From assembly GCA_035512195.1 (NCBI GenBank), contig DATKEK010000124.1:1-17896 (forward strand): a stretch of DNA of 17,896 bases, in the 5' to 3' direction. A program made the translations under genes and the position numbers. This document shows positions 7,204-13,211 of the stretch, in pieces (position 1 is the first letter of the stretch; every line of letters starts with the position of its first letter). The notes beneath the pieces were generated by a model, which was given only the letters and a program-made list of their open reading frames with translations, made no database searches and had not been told where the DNA came from. This DNA comes from DATKEK01 sp035512195. Its GTDB lineage: Bacteria; Pseudomonadota; Gammaproteobacteria; Burkholderiales; Eutrophovitaceae.

Positions 7204-7216
7204 CCTTGTGACAAGG
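7204..7216 (-). promoter_or_regulatory. Palindrome overlapping the SDR ribosome binding site
   Basis: CCTTGT-G-ACAAGG is a perfect palindrome. On the SDR mRNA it can fold as CCUUG-UCA-CAAGG, which pairs most of the AAGGGA ribosome binding site of the gene starting at 7195. It may restrict translation or act as a DNA operator. The palindrome is seen directly and the role is inferred. Confidence 0.3.
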
Positions 7217-7331
7217 CCGTCCGGGAGCGCAGTGATAAGATGCCGTTCGTTTCTGCGGGATCGTAACCGCTTTTGTCAACCGGCGATTCCCCATGTGCGT
7301 GGAATACCCGACATGAATCACAAGGAAAACC

Positions 7332-7805
7332 ATGAGACCTGATTCCCGTTCCCGGCGCGCCGGGCACTCGTCTGCAAAAGGTGTTGCGGCACTGCTGGCC
7401 GCAATCGGCCTGTGCCTGCCGCTCGCGGCCCCGGCGGCGCAACCCGGCCCCGCGACCATCGCCTGGGCGGACGGCATGTCCAACCTGACGGCGCAGGAGG
7501 CCCTGACGCTGTTCAGCATGTCGCGCGATCTGTTCCCGCATGCGGGGATGGTCGATTCGACCTACATGGCTTGCATCGATCCGATCGATGCGGCCGCGTC
7601 CGATCCGCAGGAGAAGGCGGCCATAGACAACACGATGGGGCTGATCGCCGGTGCCATGCGGCGGATGGGTTACGAGACCTACAGCGACATCGCGGACGAC
7701 GATGAGCGCGTGCGGATGTCGAAGATGCTGACCGAGGGCCGCTGGCTGCGGCAATTCAGACTGGGCGTCGAACGCTGTCTTGCGGCTCAGTCCGAGCGGT
7801 CCTGA
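7332..7805 (+). CDS. Secreted protein of unknown function with a cysteine pair
   Basis: This 157-residue protein starts at ATG 7332 after AAGGAAAA at a short distance. A basic N-terminus and hydrophobic segment (VAALLAAIGLCLPLAAPAA, about 18-36) form a signal peptide. The mature domain of about 120 residues is mostly helical by eye and has two cysteines, C81 (TYMACIDP) and C149 (GVERCLAA), which could form a periplasmic disulfide. I do not recognise a named family. The gene is first in a same-strand run with another small secreted protein (7856) and an MFS transporter (8356), so it may be an accessory to that export or import system (inference). A small GC hairpin lies in the gap after it. 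Confidence 0.75.
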   Translation: MRPDSRSRRAGHSSAKGVAALLAAIGLCLPLAAPAAQPGPATIAWADGMSNLTAQEALTLFSMSRDLFPHAGMVDSTYMACIDPIDAAASDPQEKAAIDNTMGLIAGAMRRMGYETYSDIADDDERVRMSKMLTEGRWLRQFRLGVERCLAAQSERS

Positions 7806-7817
7806 GCGGGATCCCCG

Positions 7818-7830
7818 GGCGGCGTCCGCC
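7818..7830 (+). other. Small intercistronic GC hairpin
   Basis: GGCGG-CGT-CCGCC is a perfect 5-bp stem with a 3-nt loop, between the stop of the first secreted protein and the GAAGGAG ribosome binding site of the second. It has no T-tract. It may mark differential stability of the two cistrons. Confidence 0.3.
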
Positions 7831-7855
7831 GGCCGGCAGAACGAAGGAGCAGAAC

Positions 7856-8359
7856 ATGCGTGGTGCCACCGTTGCCGTCATCTTCACTCTCAATCTTGCG
7901 CTCGCCGGAGCCGCGCTCGCGGCGCAGCCATGGGAGCCTGGCCAGGCGCTGGACACCTGCCTGCAGGCGGTCATCAATGAACGTCCGGGAATCGTGACCG
8001 GCTGGCGGCAGGCCGGCGGCGGCGCGCGGCCTCCGTTTGCGGTCATCGTGCTGAATCGCGAGGGCAGGATGGCGGAAACGTCCTGCGATCCGGACAAGCC
8101 GGAGAATTTTCAGTTCAGGGAGCGGACCGGTGTGTTCCGCTACGCGATGTTCGAACGCGCCACTTTCGCGGAAAGCGATGCGCGCGCTGCGGCGCCGCAG
8201 ATCTTCGCCGGTCAGGTGCGGCTGCTGTCGATGAATCTCGCGGTCGGTTTTACCGGACGTCCCAGCTATACGTATGAAATGCTGCTGCCGAGCGGGCACA
8301 AGGCGACGGTTGAACTCGACGGCACCGTGGCAAGGCTGATCAAAGCCGAAATCAAGTGA
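7856..8359 (+). CDS. Secreted protein with PepSY-like repeats
   Basis: This 167-residue protein starts at ATG 7856 preceded by GAAGGAG. The signal peptide is residues 1-22 (likely cleavage after AALA). The mature part looks like two PepSY-type halves. The first covers about 31-77 (ALDTCLQAVINE, a PFAVIVLNREGRM strand pair, then C77). The second covers about 111-165 and ends in SYTYEMLLPSGHKA, TVELDGTVARL, the beta-hairpin usual in PepSY domains. C35 and C77 could form a disulfide. PepSY domains are small exported modules often linked to protease inhibition or metal-related systems; the exact role here is unknown. The stop overlaps the GTG of the MFS gene, so the two are probably coupled. The PepSY assignment rests on pattern only. 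Confidence 0.78.
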   Translation: MRGATVAVIFTLNLALAGAALAAQPWEPGQALDTCLQAVINERPGIVTGWRQAGGGARPPFAVIVLNREGRMAETSCDPDKPENFQFRERTGVFRYAMFERATFAESDARAAAPQIFAGQVRLLSMNLAVGFTGRPSYTYEMLLPSGHKATVELDGTVARLIKAEIK

Positions 8360-9630
8360 CGCGGACGGAGGGCGAATCGGCGGGCAGTCCACGCCGCTTT
8401 TCTCACGGCGAGGCGGAATCCGGCTACGCCTGGATGCGCTTGGTGTTCGCGCTGACGATGTCCACCATCGGCGGCGTCGGCATGTGGTCGGTGGTGGTTG
8501 CGCTGCCCACGGTGCAGGCGGAATTCGGCGTTGCGCGCGCGGATGCTTCGCTGCCGTACACCATGACCATGATCGGTTTCGGTATCGGCGGCATTCTGAT
8601 GGGCAGGCTGACCGATCGGTTCGGCATCATGCTGCCGGTTATCGCAGGCACCCTGGCACTGTCGCTCGGGTATGCGGCCGCCGGCTCGGCGGCGAGCCTG
8701 TGGCAGTACGCGCTGGCGCAGGGGTTGCTGATCGGTTTCGGCAGTTCGGTCACGTTCGCGCCGCTGCTCGCCGACACCTCGCATTGGTTCGACCGCAGGC
8801 GCGGCATCGCGGTGGCGATTTTCGCCAGCGGCAATTATCTCGCCGGCACCCTGTGGCCGCCGGTGCTGCAGGCGTTCATCGAATCCGCCGGCTGGCGCCA
8901 GACATTCATGGGCGTGGCGATTTTCTGTGCCGCCACCATGCTGCCGCTGGCGCTGCTGCTGCGCCGGCGCGCGCCTTCGTTCGACGTGACGGCGCCGTCG
9001 GGACTGCGCGTGATGTCCTGGTCCGAGCGTCCGCTCGGATTCTCGCGGAACACGCTGCAGACCTTTCTGATCATTGCCGGCGTGTGCTGCTGCGTGGCCA
9101 TGTCGATGCCGCAGGTACACCTGGTCGCGATGTGCGGCGATCTTGGCTACGGTGCCGCACGCGGCGCCGAGATGCTGTCGCTGATGCTGGCCTGCGGCAT
9201 CGTCAGCCGGCTGACCTTCGGCTGGATATCCGACCGTATTGGCGGGCTGCGCACGCTGCTGCTCGGTTCAGGCATGCAGGCGGTTGCGCTCGCGTTGTTT
9301 CTGCCGTTCGACGGGTTGGTTTCGCTGTACGTGATCTCCGCGCTGTTCGGGCTGTTCCAGGGCGGCATCGTGCCGGCCTACGCCATCATCATTCGCGAGT
9401 ATTTCCCGCCGCGCGAGGCGGGTTCCCGGGTCAGCATGGTGATCACCGCCACCTTGCTCGGCATGGCGCTCGGCGGATGGATGTCCGGCAAAATCTTCGA
9501 CCTGACCGGTTCCTACGACGCCGCCTTCGTCAACGGCATCCTGTGGAACCTGGTGAACATGTCGATTGCGTTCCTGCTGCTGCAGCGGCAGAACCTCAAG
9601 CCCGAGTTCCGGGGACCGAAGCCCGCGTAA
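8356..9630 (+). CDS. MFS transporter
   Basis: This 424-residue polytopic membrane protein has about twelve hydrophobic segments in two halves. The motif A equivalent GRLTDRFG (83-90) lies in the N-half loop 2-3, and the matching GWISDRIGG lies in the C-half. WFDRRRGIAVAIFASGNYLAG follows TM4, a pattern common in the oxalate/formate and monocarboxylate-like MFS groups. The GTG at 8356 overlaps the previous stop as GTGA, suggesting translational coupling in place of a ribosome binding site; the first downstream ATG would cut into TM1. The substrate is probably an organic anion (inference). Two small secreted proteins precede it in the same run. A 7-bp tandem repeat follows the stop. Confidence 0.88.
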   Translation: MTRTEGESAGSPRRFSHGEAESGYAWMRLVFALTMSTIGGVGMWSVVVALPTVQAEFGVARADASLPYTMTMIGFGIGGILMGRLTDRFGIMLPVIAGTLALSLGYAAAGSAASLWQYALAQGLLIGFGSSVTFAPLLADTSHWFDRRRGIAVAIFASGNYLAGTLWPPVLQAFIESAGWRQTFMGVAIFCAATMLPLALLLRRRAPSFDVTAPSGLRVMSWSERPLGFSRNTLQTFLIIAGVCCCVAMSMPQVHLVAMCGDLGYGAARGAEMLSLMLACGIVSRLTFGWISDRIGGLRTLLLGSGMQAVALALFLPFDGLVSLYVISALFGLFQGGIVPAYAIIIREYFPPREAGSRVSMVITATLLGMALGGWMSGKIFDLTGSYDAAFVNGILWNLVNMSIAFLLLQRQNLKPEFRGPKPA

Positions 9631-9634
9631 GAGA

Positions 9635-9669
9635 AGTGCTGAGTACTGCGTGACCAGTGCCGAGTGACA
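9635..9669. repeat. Degenerate heptanucleotide tandem repeat (five units)
   Basis: The units AGTGCTG, AGTACTG, CGTGACC, AGTGCCG and AGTGACA follow each other in exact 7-nt register after the MFS stop. A related GCACTTAGTGC palindrome lies at about 9722-9732 in the same convergent gap. This resembles the short heptameric intergenic repeats known from several bacterial groups. No clean terminator is visible in the 111-bp gap. Confidence 0.55.
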
Positions 9670-9741
9670 ACCCTGACAAAGGTGCATGAACCGGAGCCCG
9701 ACTGGTTGTTCTTTTCGCTCTGCACTTAGTGCTCGCACCGT

Positions 9742-11433
9742 TTATCTCAACAGCCTCCCGGGCAACGCCCCCGTGTGCTCATCGTCGCGCAGCGTTTCGG
9801 TTCCCGCGACGAAGACGTGACGATAACCTTGCGCGCGCTGAATCAGGCGCTTGCCGCCTGCCGGCAGATCGTAGACCACCTCTGGCTTCAGCAGCCGCAG
9901 CCGGGCGAAGTCGATGACGTTGATGTCGGCGCGCCAGCCGGGCGCGAGCACGCCGCGGTCGGCGAGGCCATAGGCGGCCGCGCTGTCGCGGGTCTGCTTG
10001 CGCACGAGATACTCCAGCGGAATCTTCTCGCCGCGCCTGCGGTCGCGTGCCCAATGGCTGAGCAGGAAGGTCGGCGAACTGGAATCGCAGACGGTGCACA
10101 CATGCGCGCCGCCATCGCCGATGCCCATGATGGTGGCGTCGTCCACCAGCAGTTCGCGCACGACGTCCAGGCTGCCCTCGGTGTAGTTCTCGAAGGTGTG
10201 CGAAAGCAGGCCCTTGCCCTCCTGCGCCAGCATCGCTCGCAGCGCCAGCGTCCATGGATTCGAGCCCTCGGCGCGGGCGCGTGCCGTGAGGCTGTGCACG
10301 GCGGGATCGGGTTCGTAGTCGTAGGCGTCGTCGACGACGTAAGTGCGCGGCAGTGCCTGCTCGACCCAGCGCGTGTGCTCGTCGTCCGGACGCTGCTCGA
10401 CCAGCGCCTGGCGCAGCGCAGCGTCGTTTTTCAGTCTGGCGCAGCGTTCCTGCGGCGACAGGCCGGCCATCGCCCTCCACGCGGGGTGGGTGGAAAACGG
10501 ATGCATCGAGGTTTCCAGGCCCATCAGCAAGCCGATCGGACGGCAGCCGACCTGGCCGTTTACATTCACGCCGGCCTTGCGTGCGGCGTGAATCTGCCCG
10601 CGCGTTTCGCGCCACAGATCCGGCGCGTTGTTCACCTGCAGCAGCAGCACCGACAGCGGCCGGCCGGCGGTCTCCGCGGCCGCGCGCAGGATGTCGAACT
10701 CGCCCGGACCGAAGTCCGAATTCACTTCGATTACGCCTTTGCCCGCCCGCTTCATTGCCTGCGCCAGGCCGGAGAGTTCCGGTTCGCCCGCAGACAGGCT
10801 GGGCGTGAGGCGGCCGTCGGCCGCGCGATGCTTGGTGGTGCGCGAGGTGGTGAAGCCGAATGCGCCGGCATGCAATGCTTCTTCCAGCAGTTCGCCCATG
10901 CGCACGATCTCTGCCCCGGTCGGTGCCGTTGCGTGATCCGCGCCGCGTTCCCCCATGACATAGAAACGCAGCGCGGTGTGCGGCACCTGCGCGGCGATGT
11001 CCATCACCTTCGGTGTTGCGCCGAGCGCGTCCAGGTATTGCGGGAAGCTTTCCCATTCGAAACTGACGCCTTCCGCAAGCACGGTGCCCGGAATGTCCTC
11101 GACGCCTTCCATCAGATTGATCAGGTAAGGCGAGGTACCGGGACGCACCGGCGCGAATCCGACGCCGCAGTTACCGAATACGGTGGTGGTGACGCCGTGC
11201 CAGGAGGACGGCGTGAGATATGGGTCCCATGTCGCCTGGCCGTCGTAATGCGTGTGCACGTCGACGAAACCCGGCGTAACCAGCAACCCGTCGGCGTCGA
11301 TCTCGCGGTGCCCGCGACCGATGCCGGTACCGACTGCGGCAATGGTCCCGCCATCGACCGCGATGTCCGCGGTGCGGCCGGGTTCGCCGGTACCATCGAC
11401 CACGGTCCCGCCGCGAATTAACAGGTCGTGCAT
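9742..11433 (-). CDS. D-aminoacylase-like amidohydrolase family protein
   Basis: This is a 563-residue amidohydrolase-superfamily enzyme. ATG at 11431-11433 is preceded by GAAGGA and begins MHDLLIRGGTVVDGTGEPG, the usual urease-alpha/dihydroorotase-like start. Conserved points are VDVHTHYDGQATWDP with H60 and H62, FGNCGVGFAP with C89, and GIGDGGAH with D440. The C-terminus returns to the small beta-domain (GVLAPGWRADINVIDF). In studied D-aminoacylases a second metal site uses two more histidines (H220 and H250 in the Alcaligenes enzyme). The equivalent strands here read IEVNSDFGPG and LLLQVNNAP, without histidine. It probably hydrolyses an N-acyl amino acid or similar amide, but specificity should not be copied from D-aminoacylase. 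It is monocistronic, with a strong palindrome upstream. Confidence 0.88.
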   Translation of the reverse strand: MHDLLIRGGTVVDGTGEPGRTADIAVDGGTIAAVGTGIGRGHREIDADGLLVTPGFVDVHTHYDGQATWDPYLTPSSWHGVTTTVFGNCGVGFAPVRPGTSPYLINLMEGVEDIPGTVLAEGVSFEWESFPQYLDALGATPKVMDIAAQVPHTALRFYVMGERGADHATAPTGAEIVRMGELLEEALHAGAFGFTTSRTTKHRAADGRLTPSLSAGEPELSGLAQAMKRAGKGVIEVNSDFGPGEFDILRAAAETAGRPLSVLLLQVNNAPDLWRETRGQIHAARKAGVNVNGQVGCRPIGLLMGLETSMHPFSTHPAWRAMAGLSPQERCARLKNDAALRQALVEQRPDDEHTRWVEQALPRTYVVDDAYDYEPDPAVHSLTARARAEGSNPWTLALRAMLAQEGKGLLSHTFENYTEGSLDVVRELLVDDATIMGIGDGGAHVCTVCDSSSPTFLLSHWARDRRRGEKIPLEYLVRKQTRDSAAAYGLADRGVLAPGWRADINVIDFARLRLLKPEVVYDLPAGGKRLIQRAQGYRHVFVAGTETLRDDEHTGALPGRLLR

Positions 11434-11482
11434 GATGCGTATTCCTTCCGTTCGCCGTGTGGTGCGCGCGCAGCCGCGATGA

Positions 11483-11514
11483 TTGCGATGCTGCAACGAT
11501 TGCAGCATACGCAA
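11483..11514. promoter_or_regulatory. Long inverted repeat upstream of the D-aminoacylase-like gene
   Basis: ATGCTGCAA-CGA-TTGCAGCAT is a perfect 9+3+9 inverted repeat. Outer arms TTGCG and CGCAA extend it by 5 bp with a single bulged A. It lies 50-80 bp upstream of the start at 11433. The core TGCAACGATTGCA fits T-N11-A, the spacing of LysR-type regulator boxes, though other dimeric regulators are equally possible. It could also be a hairpin ending transcription of the upstream sensor remnant, but it has no T-tract. Confidence 0.5.
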
Positions 11515-11537
11515 GCCAATAGTCTACCCGCAGAAGG

Positions 11538-11771
11538 CTACGCGTTTCTGGTGGGCGTCATCTTCTGGCAGAGTACGACTTCGCGCAGCATCAACTGCAG
11601 AACCTTGGACTTTTCGTAGAGCACGCTTTTTTCCGCGAACCAGCTGCCGAGCGTGCGTACGATGTCCCGGTTGAACGATGAGATCACGCCGTAGGCGGTG
11701 GCGGCACCGCCGAGAAAGATCATCAGAAAAACCGCCAGGAAACGGCTGCGGAGGGACAGGAAGTGCCTCAT
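11538..11771 (-). pseudogene. Truncated N-terminus of a membrane sensor protein (GGDEF or kinase type)
   Basis: The frame from ATG at 11769-11771 codes only 77 residues: a basic start, one transmembrane helix (FLAVFLMIFLGGAATAYGVI), then FNRDIVRTLGSWFAEKSV, LYEKSKVLQLMLREVV and CQKM, followed by six unrelated residues and a stop. The segment after the helix resembles the start of the periplasmic sensor region of betaproteobacterial membrane diguanylate cyclases and related signalling proteins, which normally run several hundred residues further. No continuation is found in the other frames before the next gene. The simplest reading is a gene that lost its 3' part by deletion. A short independent membrane peptide is possible. 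The ribosome binding site is poor. Family recognition is from memory of the motif, not a search. Confidence 0.6.
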
Positions 11772-11916
11772 GCTATTGGATGCCGGTGAATGAACGACGC
11801 GGATTCTGCCGCACATCGTGGCAAAGTGTCGAGTACGCGAAGCTTTCGTGGTCGGGCCGGCGGCGGATGTGCGGATGGGACGGGCGCGGCAGGGCGCGGG
11901 TTGCGGCACAATGATA

Positions 11917-11961
11917 TGACCGAGGTCAAGACCTGCATTTGCGAAAGCTGTTATCAAACAG
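11917..11961 (+). promoter_or_regulatory. Overlapping palindromes upstream of the hemerythrin gene
   Basis: TGACC-GA-GGTCA (11917-11928) and AGGTC-AA-GACCT (11923-11934) are two perfect inverted repeats sharing the central half-site. A third, CTGTT-ATCA-AACAG, lies at 11948-11961. All fall 30-75 bp before the hemerythrin start, where an operator would be expected. No convincing -35/-10 pair could be assigned. Which regulator binds is unknown. Confidence 0.4.
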
Positions 11962-11989
11962 TTAGGTGCTGAAGAGAACGGAGCGTGCA

Positions 11990-12541
11990 ATGGCAGATCT
12001 GCTGGAGCGATGGGACAGGGAGCATCGCAATTTTTCCCGCCTGCTCGATGTGTTCGAGGCGCAGCTTGCCCTGCTGCGCGAGGACGCGGAACCCAACTAT
12101 GAACTGTTGCTGGGCATCATGGATTACCTCACGAGCTATTCGGACCGTGTTCACAATCCGAAGGAGGACCTGATCTTCGCGGAAGTCGGCAAGAGGGTGC
12201 CGGCAGCCAGGCAGGCGGCGGAAGAACTCATGCAGCAGCACCGCGAAATGGCAGAGAATGGCGGCGATTTGCACGCGCGGCTGCAGAGCATCCTCAACGG
12301 CATGATCGAGTCGCGTGAATCCATCGACGAAGCCGGCAGGCAGTATGTCGCGGCGTTTCGCGATCACATGGACAGGGAGTATCGCGAGCTGTTTCCGGCT
12401 GCGCGCGAGGCGCTCAGCAGCGAAGACTGGAACCGGATAGAGGCCTCGTCCGGACTGGATGCGGCCGACCCGCTCGCCGGGGAGCGACTCGACCAGCAGT
12501 ATGACGCTTTGCGCAGGGAGATTGCGGCCGCGCGCGATTGA
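11990..12541 (+). CDS. Hemerythrin (HHE) domain protein with YtfE-like diiron ligand set
   Basis: This is a 183-residue cytosolic protein. ATG 11990 follows CGGAG at 6-nt spacing; an in-frame upstream GTG lacks a site. The protein is a four-helix bundle with the ligand pattern H12, H55-x3-E59, H84 and H126-x3-E130. Spacings (43, 4, 29, 42, 4) closely track those of the C-terminal domain of E. coli YtfE (H84, H129, E133, H160, H204, E208), the iron-sulfur repair and nitric-oxide stress protein. The N-terminal ScdA_N domain of YtfE, with its cysteine pair, is missing. Likely roles are oxygen or NO binding, iron storage or stress response. It is a single gene with palindromes upstream and a terminator overlapping its stop. 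Domain and ligands are well supported; the role is inferred. Confidence 0.9.
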   Translation: MADLLERWDREHRNFSRLLDVFEAQLALLREDAEPNYELLLGIMDYLTSYSDRVHNPKEDLIFAEVGKRVPAARQAAEELMQQHREMAENGGDLHARLQSILNGMIESRESIDEAGRQYVAAFRDHMDREYRELFPAAREALSSEDWNRIEASSGLDAADPLAGERLDQQYDALRREIAAARD

Positions 12542-12568
12542 ACTGACTTGGCGCGGCGCACTTTTTTT
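12527..12568 (+). terminator. Probable intrinsic terminator of the hemerythrin gene
   Basis: GCCGCGC (12527-12533) pairs with GCGCGGC (12551-12557) across a 17-nt loop that contains the hemerythrin stop codon. Four bases later comes a run of seven T (12562-12568). It is the only hairpin in the window followed by a true T-tract. The convergent gene ends at 12575. Confidence 0.5.
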
Positions 12569-12574
12569 CGCGCG

Positions 12575-13090
12575 CTAGTTCGTCCTGAGCGGCGCGCCCT
12601 GGGGTTGCGGACCCGGTGCGGGAGTTTGTCCCGAGGGGGTCAGCGGAGCCGTCCGGGGTTGCGGTGTCGGTGGAGGTGCGGGCGGTTCGCCGGGCTGCGA
12701 CGGCTGGGTGCGGCCCGGAAACAATGCCGAAGCCTGCCACATGTAGAAAGTGATGGCACGCGACTCCGCGACAACATGGCCCCTGTCGTCAACCAGCTGC
12801 GCCTTCAGTCCGTGCTCCCCGCGATCGACGTTGCGGATGGCGATCACGCGATTTTCGCTCGCGGGCGCCACCAGTACGCCGTCCATCAACACCTGTATGC
12901 GCTGGTCGCGTCCCAGGTCGGCGTTTACCCTGACCTCGAAGTGGCCTTCGTTGTCCTGGATGGTTTCGCCGTCCTGCGGTCTGACGATCTCGATGCTCGC
13001 TGCGTACGCAACGGCGCCGGCGAAAAACAATGCTGCCAGCAAGACAAATGGTAGCAACATGCGTCCTGCCGGATACTTTGCCTGAATCAT
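12575..13090 (-). CDS. Secreted Ig-like protein with proline-rich tail
   Basis: This 171-residue protein starts at ATG 13088-13090 with GGGAG about 7 nt upstream. The signal peptide spans about 1-30 (MLLPFVLLAALFFAGAVAYA). A single beta-sandwich domain follows (33-118): IEIVRPQDGETI, FEVRVNADLG, QVLMDGVLV, IRNVDRGEHGLKAQLVDDRG and ITFYMWQAS. It looks like the Ig-like module of exported proteins that often carry an additional DUF4124 domain, not seen here. Residues 122-171 are Pro/Gln/Thr-rich, probably disordered or cell-wall-spanning. The function is unknown. It is last in the marR-MFS-pseudoprotease run, 121 bp after the pseudoprotease stop, and may or may not share that transcript. Confidence 0.82.
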   Translation of the reverse strand: MIQAKYPAGRMLLPFVLLAALFFAGAVAYAASIEIVRPQDGETIQDNEGHFEVRVNADLGRDQRIQVLMDGVLVAPASENRVIAIRNVDRGEHGLKAQLVDDRGHVVAESRAITFYMWQASALFPGRTQPSQPGEPPAPPPTPQPRTAPLTPSGQTPAPGPQPQGAPLRTN

Positions 13091-13181
13091 GCGGTGACTC
13101 CCATAAGTGCCCGGAGAGGCATCATCGCGGCTCTGGGCTCATGCACGTTTGACGCGGATCGAGCGGGAATGTTCGCGGTGC

Positions 13182-13208
13182 GCCGCTGCCGTGCTCGGGG
13201 GCAGCGGC
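13182..13208 (-). terminator. Stem-loop after the HtrA-like gene
   Basis: GCCGCTGCC and GGCAGCGGC form a perfect 9-bp stem with a 9-nt loop, starting 3 nt after the pseudoprotease stop on the minus strand. No T-tract follows. It could be a weak or Rho-assisted terminator, or an mRNA 3'-end structure separating the Ig-like gene from the operon. Confidence 0.4.
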
Positions 13209-13211
13209 CGT

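Noticed and set aside
7274..7279. Perfect TTGACA on the minus strand as the SDR -35
   Set aside because: No -10 better than three of six matches at 16-18 bp spacing, so no promoter is claimed.
9775..11421. Long plus-strand open frame (548 codons) opposite the D-aminoacylase-like gene
   Set aside because: Arg/Gln/His-rich translation with no recognisable motif; it is the antisense shadow of a well-supported enzyme in high-GC DNA.
11930..11955. NsrR or FNR site upstream of the hemerythrin gene
   Set aside because: TGCATTT matches half of the NsrR consensus and ATCAA half of an FNR box, but the second halves do not match.
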